Source of the DNA: Dactylonectria macrodidyma
Lineage: Eukaryota > Ascomycota > Sordariomycetes > Hypocreales > Nectriaceae
Length of the DNA: 64,000 nucleotides
Assembly (NCBI GenBank): GCA_020744425.1
Contig: JAGMUV010000016.1
Coordinates: 1,513,249 to 1,577,248, forward strand
Reading direction: 5' to 3'
The position numbers and the translations under genes were made by a program. Under the pieces are notes generated by a model. The model had not been told where the DNA came from. It worked only from the letters and a program-made list of their open reading frames with translations, and made no database searches. Positions 38,601 through 50,216 of this stretch are shown piece after piece. Position 1 is the stretch's first letter, and each line of letters opens with the position of its first letter.

Positions 38601-41142
38601 CAGTCTCAAGCCAGTGCACTGGTACGCATAGGAATGTGACTGACTAGGTACGCGAACACGGATGCGGCGTCCCCAATTCAGTAGTGATAACGCGAGCCGT
38701 GGGGTGCTCGACTGAACAGCGGCACGCGAGCCTTCTCAACGTAGAAAGCTTGCAAGGGGGCACCAAAGCCCAATTTGTCCATATTGCCTCTCGGTCTGTC
38801 CACCTAAGACCCCAGAAGCTGCATGCGCTACTACCTAGATGGCGCGTAGGTACCTGTGGCAAGGACACATTACTCGTATGCGTACGATTTACCTTGGCAA
38901 CAGTGCCCCACACACGGTCGACACCCGAGGTACGGCACCATCCTCGTGATGTACTTGGGGCGATGCCTGGCACCTGGCAGAGCCTTTCACCTTGAGGCCC
39001 TGGTCTGGTAGCTCTGGGGAGGATTACTTCCGACTCGTTGGAGGGATCAACATTGGCGAACAAACAAAAGCCCCGCCAAATATGGGTCCCATTCTGTCGC
39101 CTCGGCCAAGGCGCACCCCTCGCTGGGAATAACGGATGGCTTGGCTAACTAGACCCCGCTCACTAGCAAGACTGCCTCTTTGGGAGTAGCCGGGACCTTT
39201 GATTCAACGCACGGGGTAGGTGACAAGTCTGTGCCCCGTTCGATGGCCCTTGATGGTGCCCCGCGGCGCTAATTGAATCACACCTTTGGGGCCGCACGGA
39301 CAGAAGCACCCTTGCCATTGACGCCGACTCTACGCACTGTACGGACTGCGAATCGATGAATTGTCAGAAGGCTGCAGGAGCCCTGCACCTTCGCCGAACA
39401 CCAGGGCCCTGACCCCTGACCCTGGCTCCAGCTAACTAAGTCTCATCCACCCATCTCGATGTGTCCAGCGTAGACCGCGTATCATTCCCACATGCTTGTC
39501 CCCGAGTGGTTCAGCACAGGCTCAACAGTCCTGTGGGACTGTTTACTCTAGTTCATACAGTACCTGGGATCATAGATGGCCCCATGCGACCCAAACAGGA
39601 CGTCTGGTTTTGAAGATGACTGGATCTAGTTGGCTGCCTGGGCGGTCGCATCAACAGTGTGGACGCGTCGTGGGCCTGCCCAAGGCACGGACGTTTACAC
39701 GTGGCCGGTTAGGTGGCCATTCTCGCTTTTAAACGCCTCCGTATGATGCTTCCCACGGCAGGCCTCCGACGCCTTGTTTCCTCTACGCTCGTCGGCGCGC
39801 GGCGCACCTCCAGCCACTGAATCATACATGGAAAGCGAAACGAAGGTACATGGTGTAAGCGAACAGGGATGCAGCCTGACAACTCGTCACCCCGGTACAT
39901 TCTCGGGGGGTGGGGGGTGCATGACATTCTAGCGATGGGCGAGAGTCAACTGTGGCGGCCTGTCAGCCCAGGTAGCTTCGCGTTTGACACGTCCATTGTT
40001 GCTCTTTGTGTACTAGGGCTACGACCTTTACAGTCCATAGGCGCATGCCATGTCTTGCACGTAAGGTTACGGCCGACTTTTCGTGAGGCCATCAGCGGTC
40101 ATTTCCATCGCGCCGATCTGTTTGACTCTAGAGTCTCCTCTTCCGCCCGCTGAATCACCCACATACAGTCCCCTACACATACAGCTTTGCTTAATAATTT
40201 ATCCAACACCATGGAGCGGCTATTTGCTCGTCCAAATTCGACACAAGGCCTCTGGCTGTAGAAACGGACCAAGAGATCTTCGTGAGCTCGGCCATTGACA
40301 TGATGACGGCGTCCCGGGATCCGGGATTGTAATCGTCGGTGCTGGATATTTCATGAGCTTAGAGACCCAAGATCGACAACGCTTTCACCGACGTCAACGA
40401 CTTAACCGAGGTCAAAGACACGCAGCTTCTAAGAAACGGACCGGCCGCCTAGTTGCTCTACAAGGTCCTCAACTCCTACAACAAGAGCGTCGACAGCATG
40501 CGGCTCAAGAGGACAAGTACGGCAAGACTGTGTTGACCATGTTCAATGAAAGCTTGACGATGCCCATCTCAGAGAGGTCGCCAAGATTTTAGGGTAAGAT
40601 GGAGGTTATAGCGATGCTCTGCCCAGGCGGTGAACCACTGCGCAATGGGGCGTGTTCAGCTTTGGTCGATGGCTTAGATTAACGAGGAAGGCGCAATCGA
40701 TGATTGTCGATTGTCGCAATGGTGCAATGGGGCTCGTTGCGATGATTACATGGCGCACTTTGTCGGCACATTTAGATCATCTGGGGCGATGCATGACATT
40801 TTCAGAAAACTGCATGAGGCAGCTCATCTTGTGAAAAATTCAACAGGGATCCATCTAAAGGCAAATTCCACCTCACGAAGCAGCAAGGCGGATTTCGATG
40901 CGTCAGGGATGACCTCACCTCAGTCAGGCTCCCAAGGCCAAACAGCGAGGGAGTAAAGAACCTTACTGCATTGCCTTTGAAAATATAAAAACCCCTCTTT
41001 CGCATTCATACCTAGGTCATTCACCTAGCTACTGGGAAGTGTGAAAGAAATAACGTTGCGCCGACCTTATTACGATTCTACCACTCTTAACAGCCACAAC
41101 TCGACAACCTCATCAATACTCTTGCCAGCCATAACCAAATCA
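38601..41142. other. Intergenic with a coding-like relic and a TATA box
   Basis: Mostly without recognisable content. Around 40365-40590 the plus strand shows decayed coding sequence (IDNAFTDVNDLTEVKDTQLL, VLNSYNKSVDSMR, then in another frame DKYGKTVLTMFNESL), broken by stops and frame changes; the family was not recognised. TATAAAA at 40984-40990 lies about 155 bp before the vWA gene start and is its likely core promoter. Confidence 0.4.
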
Positions 41143-42171
41143 ATGTTTAAAAGCATCAAGGGTAAGTTCGCTCGCAAGAACTCGTCCTCTCCCAAAGCAG
41201 AGGAGAGCCTTTGGAACACCAACAACCCGTTCCTAGACCCATCATCTGCCACTCAATCCAGCAACGAGACTCGTGAGTCTAACCTCAAAACTCCTCGTCT
41301 GCTTCTCGACTTATCAACAATCAATCTGCCAGCCCAAGACGCCCCTCCTGCATACGCGGCCACCGCTGGCCCCTCGGCATCGTCCAGCCACCTCTCGGCT
41401 GGTCGCCGCGGTGTCTCGCCCACGCCCAGCCTTTCCAGCATCACGTCTGCCGAAGACAAGTATGCCTTCCTGTCCACCTTTGACACCGTCTTCGTTATCG
41501 ACGACTCCGGTTCTATGGGGGGCCGGTCCTGGCGCGAGGTTCGCGATGCCCTCCTCGCCATCACTCCCATCTGCACATCGCACGACCCCGATGGCATTGA
41601 TGTCTACTTTCTCAATCACAAGTCTGGCGCTCGTGGCTCCCCTACTCAAGCTCCCAATGGCTACAACAATATTCGCAGCCCAGCCGAGGTCCAGCGCATC
41701 TTCGAGTCTGTCCGGCCCAGCGGTGCTACTCCTACGGGAAACCGTCTACAGTCCATCCTGAATCCCTACATCACCAACATGAGCCGTCACCCAGATGGCA
41801 TTGACTCGATCAAGCCGGTCAACATCATCGTCATCACTGACGGCGTCCCTACTGACGACCCAGAGAGCATCATCGTCCACCATGCTCGCAGGCTGGACCA
41901 GCTCAATGCGCCCCCTCACCAGGTCGGCATCCAATTCTTCCAGGTTGGCACCGAGCAAGGGGCGAGCGCCGCTCTAAAGGAACTTGACGATGACCTTGCC
42001 GAGCTTGGCATTCGCGACATGGTCGACACCGTTACCTGGAGCACCACGACTTCTTCTAACAGAGGCAAGTCGCTGTCTGCCGACAGCATTCTCAAGGTTG
42101 TCCTCGGCGCCGTGGTTCGCCGCATCGATCGCAAGTCCATCAGCCGCCCTGCATCTCGCAACCGCAACTGA
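41143..42171 (+). CDS. von Willebrand factor A (vWA) domain protein
   Basis: A 342-residue protein from the first ATG of the frame (MFKSIKGKFARKNSSSPKAE). An upstream in-frame extension has no ATG. The first 105 residues are basic, then Ser/Pro-rich and probably disordered. The vWA domain follows at about 110-290: FDTVFVIDDSGSMGG (MIDAS DxSxS, near 120), a conserved Thr in SGATPTGNRL, and VNIIVITDGVPTDDP (metal-binding Asp near 231). It ends with a short basic tail (RRIDRKSISRPASRNRN). Cytosolic vWA proteins of this layout are common in filamentous fungi; they bind proteins through a metal ion, and their partners are unknown. No signal peptide. A TATA box lies upstream. The gene appears intact and intronless. 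Confidence 0.86.
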   Translation: MFKSIKGKFARKNSSSPKAEESLWNTNNPFLDPSSATQSSNETRESNLKTPRLLLDLSTINLPAQDAPPAYAATAGPSASSSHLSAGRRGVSPTPSLSSITSAEDKYAFLSTFDTVFVIDDSGSMGGRSWREVRDALLAITPICTSHDPDGIDVYFLNHKSGARGSPTQAPNGYNNIRSPAEVQRIFESVRPSGATPTGNRLQSILNPYITNMSRHPDGIDSIKPVNIIVITDGVPTDDPESIIVHHARRLDQLNAPPHQVGIQFFQVGTEQGASAALKELDDDLAELGIRDMVDTVTWSTTTSSNRGKSLSADSILKVVLGAVVRRIDRKSISRPASRNRN

Positions 42172-43608
42172 TCCATAGTGGGCATGGATTTTCCTACATT
42201 TATCTCTACTTTCTTTCGTTGTATTACTTAGGAGACCCTGTACTATCAAACTGGCGTTGGCGGACTCATTCTTCAAGGGCCTTCTTTTGGCACCGTACTC
42301 TGCGGTCGGCACTTCTCAGGTAAACTTAGACTCGGCTAGAAGTTAGAGGTGCTCGCGAGAGCAGAAGCAATTCCAAGCAAGAACCAGAATCTGTTAGTAA
42401 CCAATCAATGTTAATTTCATATAGAAGAACGTGCTCCACGAATGACTTCATTTACTGTGATTGAGATATCTACCGTTGCAATGTCCCAAATTCGAAAATA
42501 GAGCCCTTGTCACCATGAAAAAGAGATCCCATTGGCATCAAGAAGCATTCGAAAGCCGCCCCATGTTGTTCGTTCGAGATTTCCCCGTATAACGAAGTCC
42601 CAGTTCCTTTATTCCCATCGGCGAAGATGTCCTGTGCGCCGTCGTTCGCCGCTATGGCCGCAAGACTTGGGGCCTAAAAAGAACTACAAAGAACTATGAA
42701 CTTTATTACTATAGGAACTGAGGATGCTGTGGGACTATAGAACTATGGATTAAAGACAAAAATTGGAATGCAAAATCCATTTATCGTTGTACTATGCCGC
42801 CTTTCTTTATAATCAATTAATATCGGACATTCAGGCCCTCCGCGGGGGAGCGGTAGGATTCTGCCGGCGCCGTTACGGCCGCTGTCCTATGATTGGCACT
42901 GGCAGGCGCACGAAACTCTGATTCAGGTGCGGCGCCTCCGCCCGTGCTCCATTCTCTGCCCGCCCGGGGATGCCCTCTGCTTCTCCCTGCCTCCTGTCAA
43001 GACCAAGAACAACAGGGCCGGCGTTGGCGGTTTGGCAATGACAAATCTTTTCGGCTATGCCTGTCCCATTACGGCCAATGGCCTTAGGCGGGCTGGCACG
43101 GCCATATCGGCTTGCTGCTGTTGGAGAAGAAGAGAAGATGGCATGTGTGCACCTGAAGAGAGGCGTAGTGTCTCCTGCAGTGGAGCTGGAACAGGCCAAA
43201 CTGATCCAGGGAAAGCTGTTCAACCATACATTGGTGCATTAGCATCTGGCCACGGACTAGAGGCCGCATTTTTGGCCATGCCACGTACCGTGACTCATCA
43301 GTTATCGCTTGTTTTTTGTTGTAGGGTCCAAGGTCGCCCAAGATGGCGGCTTAAGGCGACCCGAATAAGTGAGGCTGACAGACTGTAACCAGGCAGCTGC
43401 CTCACCCGCAAGAATGAGGCAACCTCGATGCCTTGCTGGGTTTCACCGACTTTTAAGCCTCAAAGTACAATTCCTGGTACGAAGTATTTAAGGGTATTGA
43501 TTTCGAGCCCCGGACGCAACCGATGTTGGGTCACTATCGAGCATACGTACTTCTGGGCTTACTTTGAACAAACTTCGTTGACATACGACATTCCAATAAA
43601 CGCTAGTC
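42172..43608. other. Intergenic between vWA gene and orphan gene
   Basis: The first 300 bp should contain the vWA 3' untranslated region. Overlapping short frames around 42870-43390 on both strands look random. No repeats or element ends were recognised. Confidence 0.4.
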
Positions 43609-44644
43609 ATGGCACAACCGCCCATTGTTCAAGATGCTAAAGCCAAACTTAAGTCTTGCTCTCAACCTACCCTATGTCACTCCGCTAGCGCGCAGGTTTC
43701 GGTTACATACGGTATTGAGCCGTCCCTACAAGTCACTGTTTTTCAAGCTTCCAACCTGCCTACCAGGGAGTTAGAAGTCGAATGGACCCAAAAAAATCCT
43801 ACGGATGGCACCTTGGAGGACTTCAAATCCAAGGGAAATTCCCTATGTATTGTTGAAGGCACGCTATCCTCTACGGACTTGAGAAAATTTGTTGAAGGCC
43901 TACCGAATTCCTCAATTCAGTCGCTCATCGACCTCGATTTCAACAAGGGCTCTGGCGTGGACAAGATTGATATGGTAAATACCATATTCACCATTCTCGT
44001 CACATGCGTCACAGAATCCAAGGACAGCATCGTCAGACTGGCATTGAATTGCTGGGTGATGTATCGCCTGGCGACTCGCGTGGTGTTTCTTGACGGCAGC
44101 CATGCGGGTGCCGAGAGCGAACCCCCGGGTGCAGTAGCCTGTGCGCAACTTCGATTGTACGGGTTATTTGCCTGGTGGGAATTGAGGATAGAGCTTGAAC
44201 AGTGTTTCAAGGATCCCATAACAGACAACGCTTGCGAGCTATGGTTGGCAACGCTAGTCCTTGATGTCAACGACGAAGACGTCGAATATGACGAAATGCA
44301 CCGCGAAATTCAGCACATGCACGGTATTCACCCTAAGACGGAAGATTTCATAGCCAACCAGGGCTTCGACGTAAAGAATTTGGAACCAAAAAATGCGTTT
44401 CATGTGGCCGTGATCGCAATCCTAGCTACATGCAGGCCTCGAAGTACGCATTCACCTTACACATCATACGCTGTGAATTGTTGACTAATGATACACCTTA
44501 GGAGAAACCATCATCGAGAACAGTCAAATAGATCACAAGGATGCCTTCAAGGAGTCAGACCATGATTCGCTATTGGGCAAGTTTCTTTGCAGGTCTCTAC
44601 GCCGTGCTCTGGAATTTCCCGACAGCCCAAAGGCTAGACTTTAG
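43609..44644 (+). CDS. Orphan two-exon protein, 325 residues
   Basis: I propose exons 43609-44443 and 44502-44644. The 58-nt intron has donor GTACGC, branch-like TTGACTAATG and acceptor CCTTAG, and joining keeps the frame (CGA A/GA GAA) to a TAG at 44642-44644. The protein begins MAQPPIVQDAKAKLKSCSQP and is mixed alpha/beta with strands near 30-90, helices (IDMVNTIFTILVTCVTESKD; WVMYRLATRVVFL) and an acidic segment (DVNDEDVEYDEMHREIQHMH). No signal peptide, zinc finger or catalytic motif was recognised. If the intron is ignored the frame ends at 44484 after 291 residues. It is a plausible real gene, lineage-restricted by my reading. Confidence 0.6.
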
Positions 44645-45584
44645 CGGTTCGTGGAAAAGTTAGTTACGTGTCGTGGTATATGTAGAAAGACTAGTTGAGT
44701 TGAAGATGATATCCATTTCTATCCTATATTACTACAGCCGGGGTTCAAAATAATGGCAACCCTCCTTTGGCGTCATCATTCTTAGAACTATGCAACCTTG
44801 AAAATGCGAATAAAACAAGATGATCAGTAGGGTGGCGTGCAATGATCGGGAGTAGCTTAGTCTGTTGAGAAATTTATATGCACTGTGGATGCGAAAGATG
44901 CTGAATCCTGATGGAAGATGCCGGGCTGTCTGTCGGGAAAGGTGAATTGTTATAGGCGTCGAATGGCCTCCTTTGATCGATCGGGCGATATATATTTTAT
45001 CTCGCGGACGTGGCGGCGCTGTCGGCGCTATATCATGCTTGTGGGGTTTTGGACGACGAGATTCAGTATTCGGAATCTGCCCATGCGGCCGGGAGTCGGG
45101 CGTAAGAGTTTCGTGGTTTGCTAGAGGGCATAGAGAGTGGTACAGCATCAGCATTCGCAAAGTGATGACCCGCTGGCGGATAGTCTAGAAAGCCAGCCCG
45201 CAGTCGCTCTTGTCCTTCTCGGAGGAGCATAGAATACTCGTCGACCATCGGAACTAGATATGAGGGTCAAACCTTACCGGCCAAGGTTATCTTACAAGAA
45301 GGATCTCAGTCAAGCCTTTTCATTTGTAATATTCGGGGCATTGTGCTCCTGCCAACAATGACATGAGGATCAACAGAGGTGCTGTTAATTTGGACTCGGT
45401 CGCGTATCGTGTTCGTGGAAGGATCCATGTGCGCGGTGAGAGGAATCTGGTCTTTATCGGTGGTGAGTGCCAAAAACAAGAGGTTGGAAGAGAAGAGAGG
45501 GGTGTTGAGGCTGAAAGTACGAATCGTGCGCGGGACAGCCTGAAGAACCAAGCCGAAAGGAAGAAAGTTGGCCACTTCCACTGG
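44645..45584. other. Intergenic, possible isolated transposon end
   Basis: At 44729-44755 TACAGCCGGGGTTCAAAATA resembles the end of a Tc1-like element (TA, then CAG and a G-rich block), but no inverted partner was found. No gene was recognised. Confidence 0.35.
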
Positions 45585-45760
45585 CGCCTGCAATGCCAAA
45601 AAGTTGAGACACGTTTTTCCGTACCCCGCTTTCCGGAGTACATCCACAAAAATCATCATCAGCTTCAACAGCCCATTGCACCAGCAATTCAAGTCAGAAT
45701 GGTATCGTAGATATATAATTCTCCTTATATAGAGTTGCCTCGAGGTCTAATTCGGATATT
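45585..45760 (+). mobile_element. Decayed 5' end of a Tc1-like element, family A
   Basis: In the plus orientation, AAAAAGTTGAGACACG, CGTACCCCGCTTTCCG, ATCATCATCAGCTTCAACAG and AATTCAAGTCAGAATGGTAT follow the order of the 5' end and transposase start of the element at 8298-9681 (read from its right end), with many changes. The rest of the element is missing. Confidence 0.62.
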
Positions 45761-46531
45761 AACACCCTCCTCCATCCCAAGAACGCCATGCCAGAACATG
45801 TTCCAGCAGTGACGACCGTACCCTCGACCCCTCCCCGGAGGTCAAGAAGGAGCCGGCCACTGCCTCTCCGCCCAGCCCATCTTCCGCGGAAGAGCCTAAA
45901 AGGGCAATCAAAGCAGCCCACGCACAAGTGCGACCGGCTAAGAGCAGCTTGTGGTCGACGTCAATGGTGTTGGCTGAGGGCGCTCCTGCAGTATATTGGC
46001 CACGAATATAGCAAGGCGCTGATTCCGAGTGCCACCTCGATACCGGCTAAGATTGTGGCGTGAAAAGAGCCCAAATAAGGAATAAGTTTAGAGATAACTA
46101 GGTAGCTTGCTATCTAGGATCTCATATAGGCATTGTGAGGTCAACCATTCTGCTCGTCTCTCTCGTCTCTAGATTGCAGCTGTTGACCACGGCGCTGCAG
46201 AGGTGAGACAAACGGTATCTGACATCTTTCAGTGACAGTGTGATTAATTTCTTGATCTTGGTGGCATTGAAACAGTATTTAAATTACAACATCGCGGCAG
46301 CCTTCTCGTCTCTTTTTCGTACCTCCCTATGCTTCGTCTCTCTAGTGCGGCTCGGAAAACGGCAATCACCTTCGTCCACGAGACGTTAGGCATAGAAAGA
46401 TCAAGAAGTACCTAAGTATGTCGTACGTCCTCATTACCAACGACTTCCACACCATGTCTAGCTACTGAAAGCTGGACGAGCGTTTCATACGGGGCGCCGA
46501 CGAAAAACCAGTCGAGTGCGTTTTGTTCAAT
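45761..46531. other. Intergenic with a short coding-like patch
   Basis: Around 45815-45990 the plus strand reads DPSPEVKKEPATASPPSPSS and EEPKRAIKAAHAQVRPAKSS before a stop, Pro/Ser/Lys-rich as in disordered nuclear proteins. This may be a gene relic. Nothing else was found up to the hAT duplication at 46532. Confidence 0.3.
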
Positions 46532-46539
46532 GCCATGTG

Positions 46540-49393
46540 CAGTGTGTCCAATAACCAACTTGTTTGATTTGGTTGGTTGAGGTTGCTTGATTACGTAACA
46601 ACCAACCACAAGTAAGACCTCCTCCGACCAACCACAAGCAAGCCTTTTTGGCTTACTCGAGTTAACTCGAAGTTACTCGACTAAGTTACCATATTGGGAA
46701 AATGCCAAAATTGTCTAACCTTAAGAGGGCAAGCTGCAAAGCAGCGCGCCCTGATTGGTCCATTCTTGCATGAAATAAATGAGTGCTTTTCATGACACCC
46801 CTTTTCTTTCCAAAAACTTTCCATAAAGCCAATTTGGTCTAATAACCTGACGATCGAGCCAAATATGTCTTCACACCCATTCTTTAGGCCTCATGGAAGG
46901 CTCGAAAAAACCACCCCTCCTAGGACTCCTTCTGAGTCGCTCGGTCCCGCCAAGTCGAGCACTCCTAGCTCCGTCTCAACTCAAACCAAAGTGCCCAATG
47001 ATAGGCCCTCTCCTTCAACGCTTTCTGACGAAAGAGGCGTGCTGGAAGCGTCTCAGTGCCCTTTCCCTATCGACTGGGACAAAATCCGTTACAACAGGAA
47101 GCCAGTACCATCCATTCGATACCGCCAGCCCCATAAGCGTGCCATCAACTCCAAATCCCAGCCTTCAGCAATCTACAGGCACGGCGCACAACTTACCACA
47201 GACGGGAACAATAAGTTTTGGCTCTGCAAGTATTGCCATATTGGTGGCCATCACGATGCTGCGCTGTTTTCCAGTGAGAGCACGACCAGCATCATTTACC
47301 ACCTTAAACAGCAGCACAGACTGGAAGAATTTGGTTACAAAGCAACAGGATCCGATCCTTTCAGCATAGCTAAAAGGGCAGCAAGTCTCACGCCATATCT
47401 CGGAAGCCGGCGCGTGGTGTTCAACGACCTGCAATTCAAGGACGATTTTACTGACTGGGTGATTGACCTTGACCTCACATTTCGTCAGGCGACTCATCAG
47501 CGCACGAATGAGATTTTTATCAATTATCTGGAGGATATTGACAAGATCCTTCCCAGAAGCCCGTCTACTCTTAGCAGTTGGGTCAAAGAGAAGTGGCTTG
47601 GCGATGGTGGGAGACGCGTTTGGCTAAGGGCAAAGCTCCATTCCGCCAAAAGCAAGGTCCATATCTCGGTGGATGCATGGACATCCGAAGAAGGGACAAA
47701 CTATCTTGCCATTGTTGCTCACTTCTTGGATGAAACGCATAAGCTGCAAACCGCTCTTCTGGACCTTCCCCCTCTGAAGGGTCCTCATTCTGGCGAGAAC
47801 ATTGCCAAGGTGTTGTCATCTGTCCTCGATTTCTACGATATCTCACCATCCATTGGCTTCTTCATGATGGACAACGCTACAAGCAACGACGTATGCATCC
47901 AGGAGCTAGCAGAGCAGTACCCGACAATCAGACGCGAAAATCGCCTTCGGTGCGTCGGCCATATGCTGAACCTCATTGTCAAAGCTCTACTCTTTGGGCA
48001 GGGCGTTAGCAAGCTGGAGAAACAGCTCCGCGCTGCATCTGATGACGAGCGGTTTGAGATATGGAGGAAGCAAAGCTGTATTGGCAAGCTCCACAACTTC
48101 TGCGTGTGGATCAACAGAAGCGACCAGCGACGGGAGCGGCTGAAACAGTACATCCTACATGCTTACAACGAAGGCAGCATCGAACACCTCTACACTAGGG
48201 TCCTGGTCGATGGTGGTATCCGCTGGAACTCTGTATATTCCATGATTGAACGGGCTTTGAAACTCCGCCACGCCATTGATCTATTCTTTCTCAACTATTG
48301 CCACGTCGGCGCTGAAGGATATGATATCTCACGAGATATCCTGACTCCACAGGATTGGATCGATCTGGACCATTTCCTCAATATCCTCAAACCTTTCAAG
48401 GATCTAACAAAACGCATGGAAGGCCGAGCGAACAAAGCTGGTTCGGAGGGATCACATGGCTCACTGCACGAGATCATCGAGTCGCTGGATGTGCTCTTCA
48501 AGAAGCTCCAAGAGGCTGGGAAGTTCGCAGATGATCATCCTGACGTGGTGTCAACATACTATTCCCATGCTATTGATGCTGCTCGTGTCAAACTTGAGGA
48601 GTATTTCGGCCTCACAGACGCCAGTCCTGCATATCGATGCGCAGTTGCCTTGCATCCGGCCAATAAGTTTACCTACTTTGAGCTTGAATGGAGCCACAAT
48701 AAGCAATGGATCAGTGGGGCAAAGAGAGTGGTGCACCAGGTGTTTGCACAATACGAGGCAGCAGCGGAGGCGGACCTAATGGACGGAGCACAGCAGGAGA
48801 TGGACATGGAGGAGCTAGAGGAGACGGCTATTGTTAATGACAATGCGACACTCGATCCACTCCAGCAAGCTCGGAAGCGGCGTCAGAGGCTTGCTGTCAC
48901 GATGGGGTCAGCTACACGGGGAAAGAAGCGGGCAAGACTGACGTCTGAGCTGGATGAGTTTATGGCTAGGACGAATAAGGCAGACCTGGATGTTGAGGAC
49001 CCTCTGGAGTGGTGGGTTCACCATGCACCTGACTACCCTGTCCTGTCGAAGATGGCGTTTGACTTGTTCAGTTGTCCAGCAATGAGCGCTGAGTGTGAGC
49101 GTGTCTTTTCACAGACAAAGAAGGTGATTACGGATGAACGGAACCGGCTCAGTTCAGACACTGTAGCAGCGATTGAATGCCAGAAGCACCTGCTTCGAAG
49201 CGGCATGTTAACGTAGATCTACCACCAGGAGTAGAAGAGAAAAAAGAATATAGTCAGTAATCAGTCGAGTAATGTCAACCAACCAAGTAAAGTAAGGCAC
49301 TCTCGTCGAGTAAACCAAGTCAAGCAAGGGGTACTGTCAATCAAGCAAAGTAAGGGGTCCAATTTTTGCTTTACTTGGTTGTTGGACACACTG
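46540..49393 (+). mobile_element. Complete hAT transposon
   Basis: The ends are CAGTGTGTCCAATAACCAAC on the left and CAGTGTGTCCAACAACCAAG on the right (reverse-complemented). A perfect 8-bp duplication GCCATGTG lies at 46532-46539 and 49394-49401. Subterminal regions repeat AACCAAC/GGTTGG and ACTCGA words on the left and AAGTAAAG/CAAGCAAAG words on the right. The 2854-bp element holds a single uninterrupted transposase gene. Everything needed for autonomous movement seems present, so it may be young. Confidence 0.97.
46865..49216 (+). CDS. hAT transposase, intact
   Basis: An open frame of 783 residues from MSSHPFFRPHGRLEKTTPPR. A Pro/Ser-rich leader is followed by a BED-type zinc finger (FWLCKYCHIGGHH, near 117-150, with a second His pair YHLKQQH). 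The catalytic core has VHISVDAWTSEEG (first Asp, about 269), FFMMDNATSND (second Asp, about 335) and LRCVGHMLNLIVKALLFG (C-x-x-H block, about 362). A long helical insertion domain follows, then the C-terminal block DPLEWWVHHAPDYPVLSKMA and MSAECERVFSQTKKVITDER, which includes the catalytic Glu (about 741) and the dimerisation region. In hAT enzymes it excises DNA through hairpins on flanking DNA and makes 8-bp duplications, as seen around this element. No intron is needed. A basic KKRAR-type patch near 680 may serve as a nuclear localisation signal. Confidence 0.95.
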   Translation: MSSHPFFRPHGRLEKTTPPRTPSESLGPAKSSTPSSVSTQTKVPNDRPSPSTLSDERGVLEASQCPFPIDWDKIRYNRKPVPSIRYRQPHKRAINSKSQPSAIYRHGAQLTTDGNNKFWLCKYCHIGGHHDAALFSSESTTSIIYHLKQQHRLEEFGYKATGSDPFSIAKRAASLTPYLGSRRVVFNDLQFKDDFTDWVIDLDLTFRQATHQRTNEIFINYLEDIDKILPRSPSTLSSWVKEKWLGDGGRRVWLRAKLHSAKSKVHISVDAWTSEEGTNYLAIVAHFLDETHKLQTALLDLPPLKGPHSGENIAKVLSSVLDFYDISPSIGFFMMDNATSNDVCIQELAEQYPTIRRENRLRCVGHMLNLIVKALLFGQGVSKLEKQLRAASDDERFEIWRKQSCIGKLHNFCVWINRSDQRRERLKQYILHAYNEGSIEHLYTRVLVDGGIRWNSVYSMIERALKLRHAIDLFFLNYCHVGAEGYDISRDILTPQDWIDLDHFLNILKPFKDLTKRMEGRANKAGSEGSHGSLHEIIESLDVLFKKLQEAGKFADDHPDVVSTYYSHAIDAARVKLEEYFGLTDASPAYRCAVALHPANKFTYFELEWSHNKQWISGAKRVVHQVFAQYEAAAEADLMDGAQQEMDMEELEETAIVNDNATLDPLQQARKRRQRLAVTMGSATRGKKRARLTSELDEFMARTNKADLDVEDPLEWWVHHAPDYPVLSKMAFDLFSCPAMSAECERVFSQTKKVITDERNRLSSDTVAAIECQKHLLRSGMLT

Positions 49394-49751
49394 GCCATGT
49401 GCCCCTTCCACATCAACCCGCCATCACCTTGGGCCTTATCCTCGCTAGCGGCCTCCATTGTGGCCCACTGGGCTGGCCTTCGCACGGTCGGCAATTGACT
49501 GGCCACGAACCAAGGCCGCGCGCGTCCTTCGTTGCGGCCTGGCCATTTAGCAGACCAATCGCACAGTGGGGCCCAACCTCGTCTTCGAGCCCAGGCTCTG
49601 ATAATAAGAACAGCCTCATTCTCCTTTGCCGACCATCGACACGTCCGCAAAAAATCATATCATCACTACCCCCAAAACGATCGCCTCAGTGCCTACGGTA
49701 GTCACTGAGATCCTTGACCGAGCTCTGACGCATTATTCGGCGCCTATACCG
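49394..49751. other. Spacer between two hAT-type elements
   Basis: About 350 bp between the hAT duplication and the next hAT-type duplication at 49752. Short frames only; nothing recognised. Confidence 0.4.
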
Positions 49752-50192
49752 GCCGGAATCAGACTTCTCAACAAGCAGTCAGTTATCAATCAGTACTGAT
49801 TACTGATTGATACTGATACGTTATCAGTATCAGTAAGCCCCTAATCAATCAATCAGTAATCAGTAACACACGTGACCATGGGATTTGTGGCGTCGATACT
49901 TTATGGCATTAGTTGCATGCCACCATACGCGACCTGACGCGTTCGACGCGTTTGGTGACTTTCTACATGGTGCTAAGATATATTAGCAGGTACAGCCAGA
50001 TCCTGCGATTAATTATGTAAATCAGGTACCTCAGCAACACAACCCATCGCCCAGGCCAGAATTACTTACTTTCACATATTCAACGGGACCCCATTTTTTT
50101 TTTACTTTGAATCGATATCTGGCTGGGTTCCAAACCGAATAATCGTAACATGAGGGACGGTGAAGCGCTTGTTATCTTTCCAGGGATATGCG

Positions 50193-50216
50193 TAGTAGTA
50201 GTAGTAGTAGTAGTAG
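50193..50216 (-). repeat. (CTA)8 simple tail of the LINE
   Basis: Eight TAG units on the plus strand (CTA on the LINE strand) end exactly at the target duplication, marking the 3' end of the retrotransposon. A simple repeat tail may be made by slippage during target-primed reverse transcription. Confidence 0.85.

Noticed and set aside
38601..40350. Several 60-140-codon frames on both strands
   Set aside because: They overlap one another in different frames, share no recognisable motif and look like chance frames in GC-rich DNA.
41041..41142. N-terminal extension of the vWA protein
   Set aside because: The in-frame extension lacks an ATG; the first ATG at 41143 gives a good start and the extension has no protein-like character.
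44729..44830. TACAGCCGGGGTTCAAAATA as the end of another Tc1-like element
   Set aside because: No inverted partner or transposase in matching orientation was found within the window.
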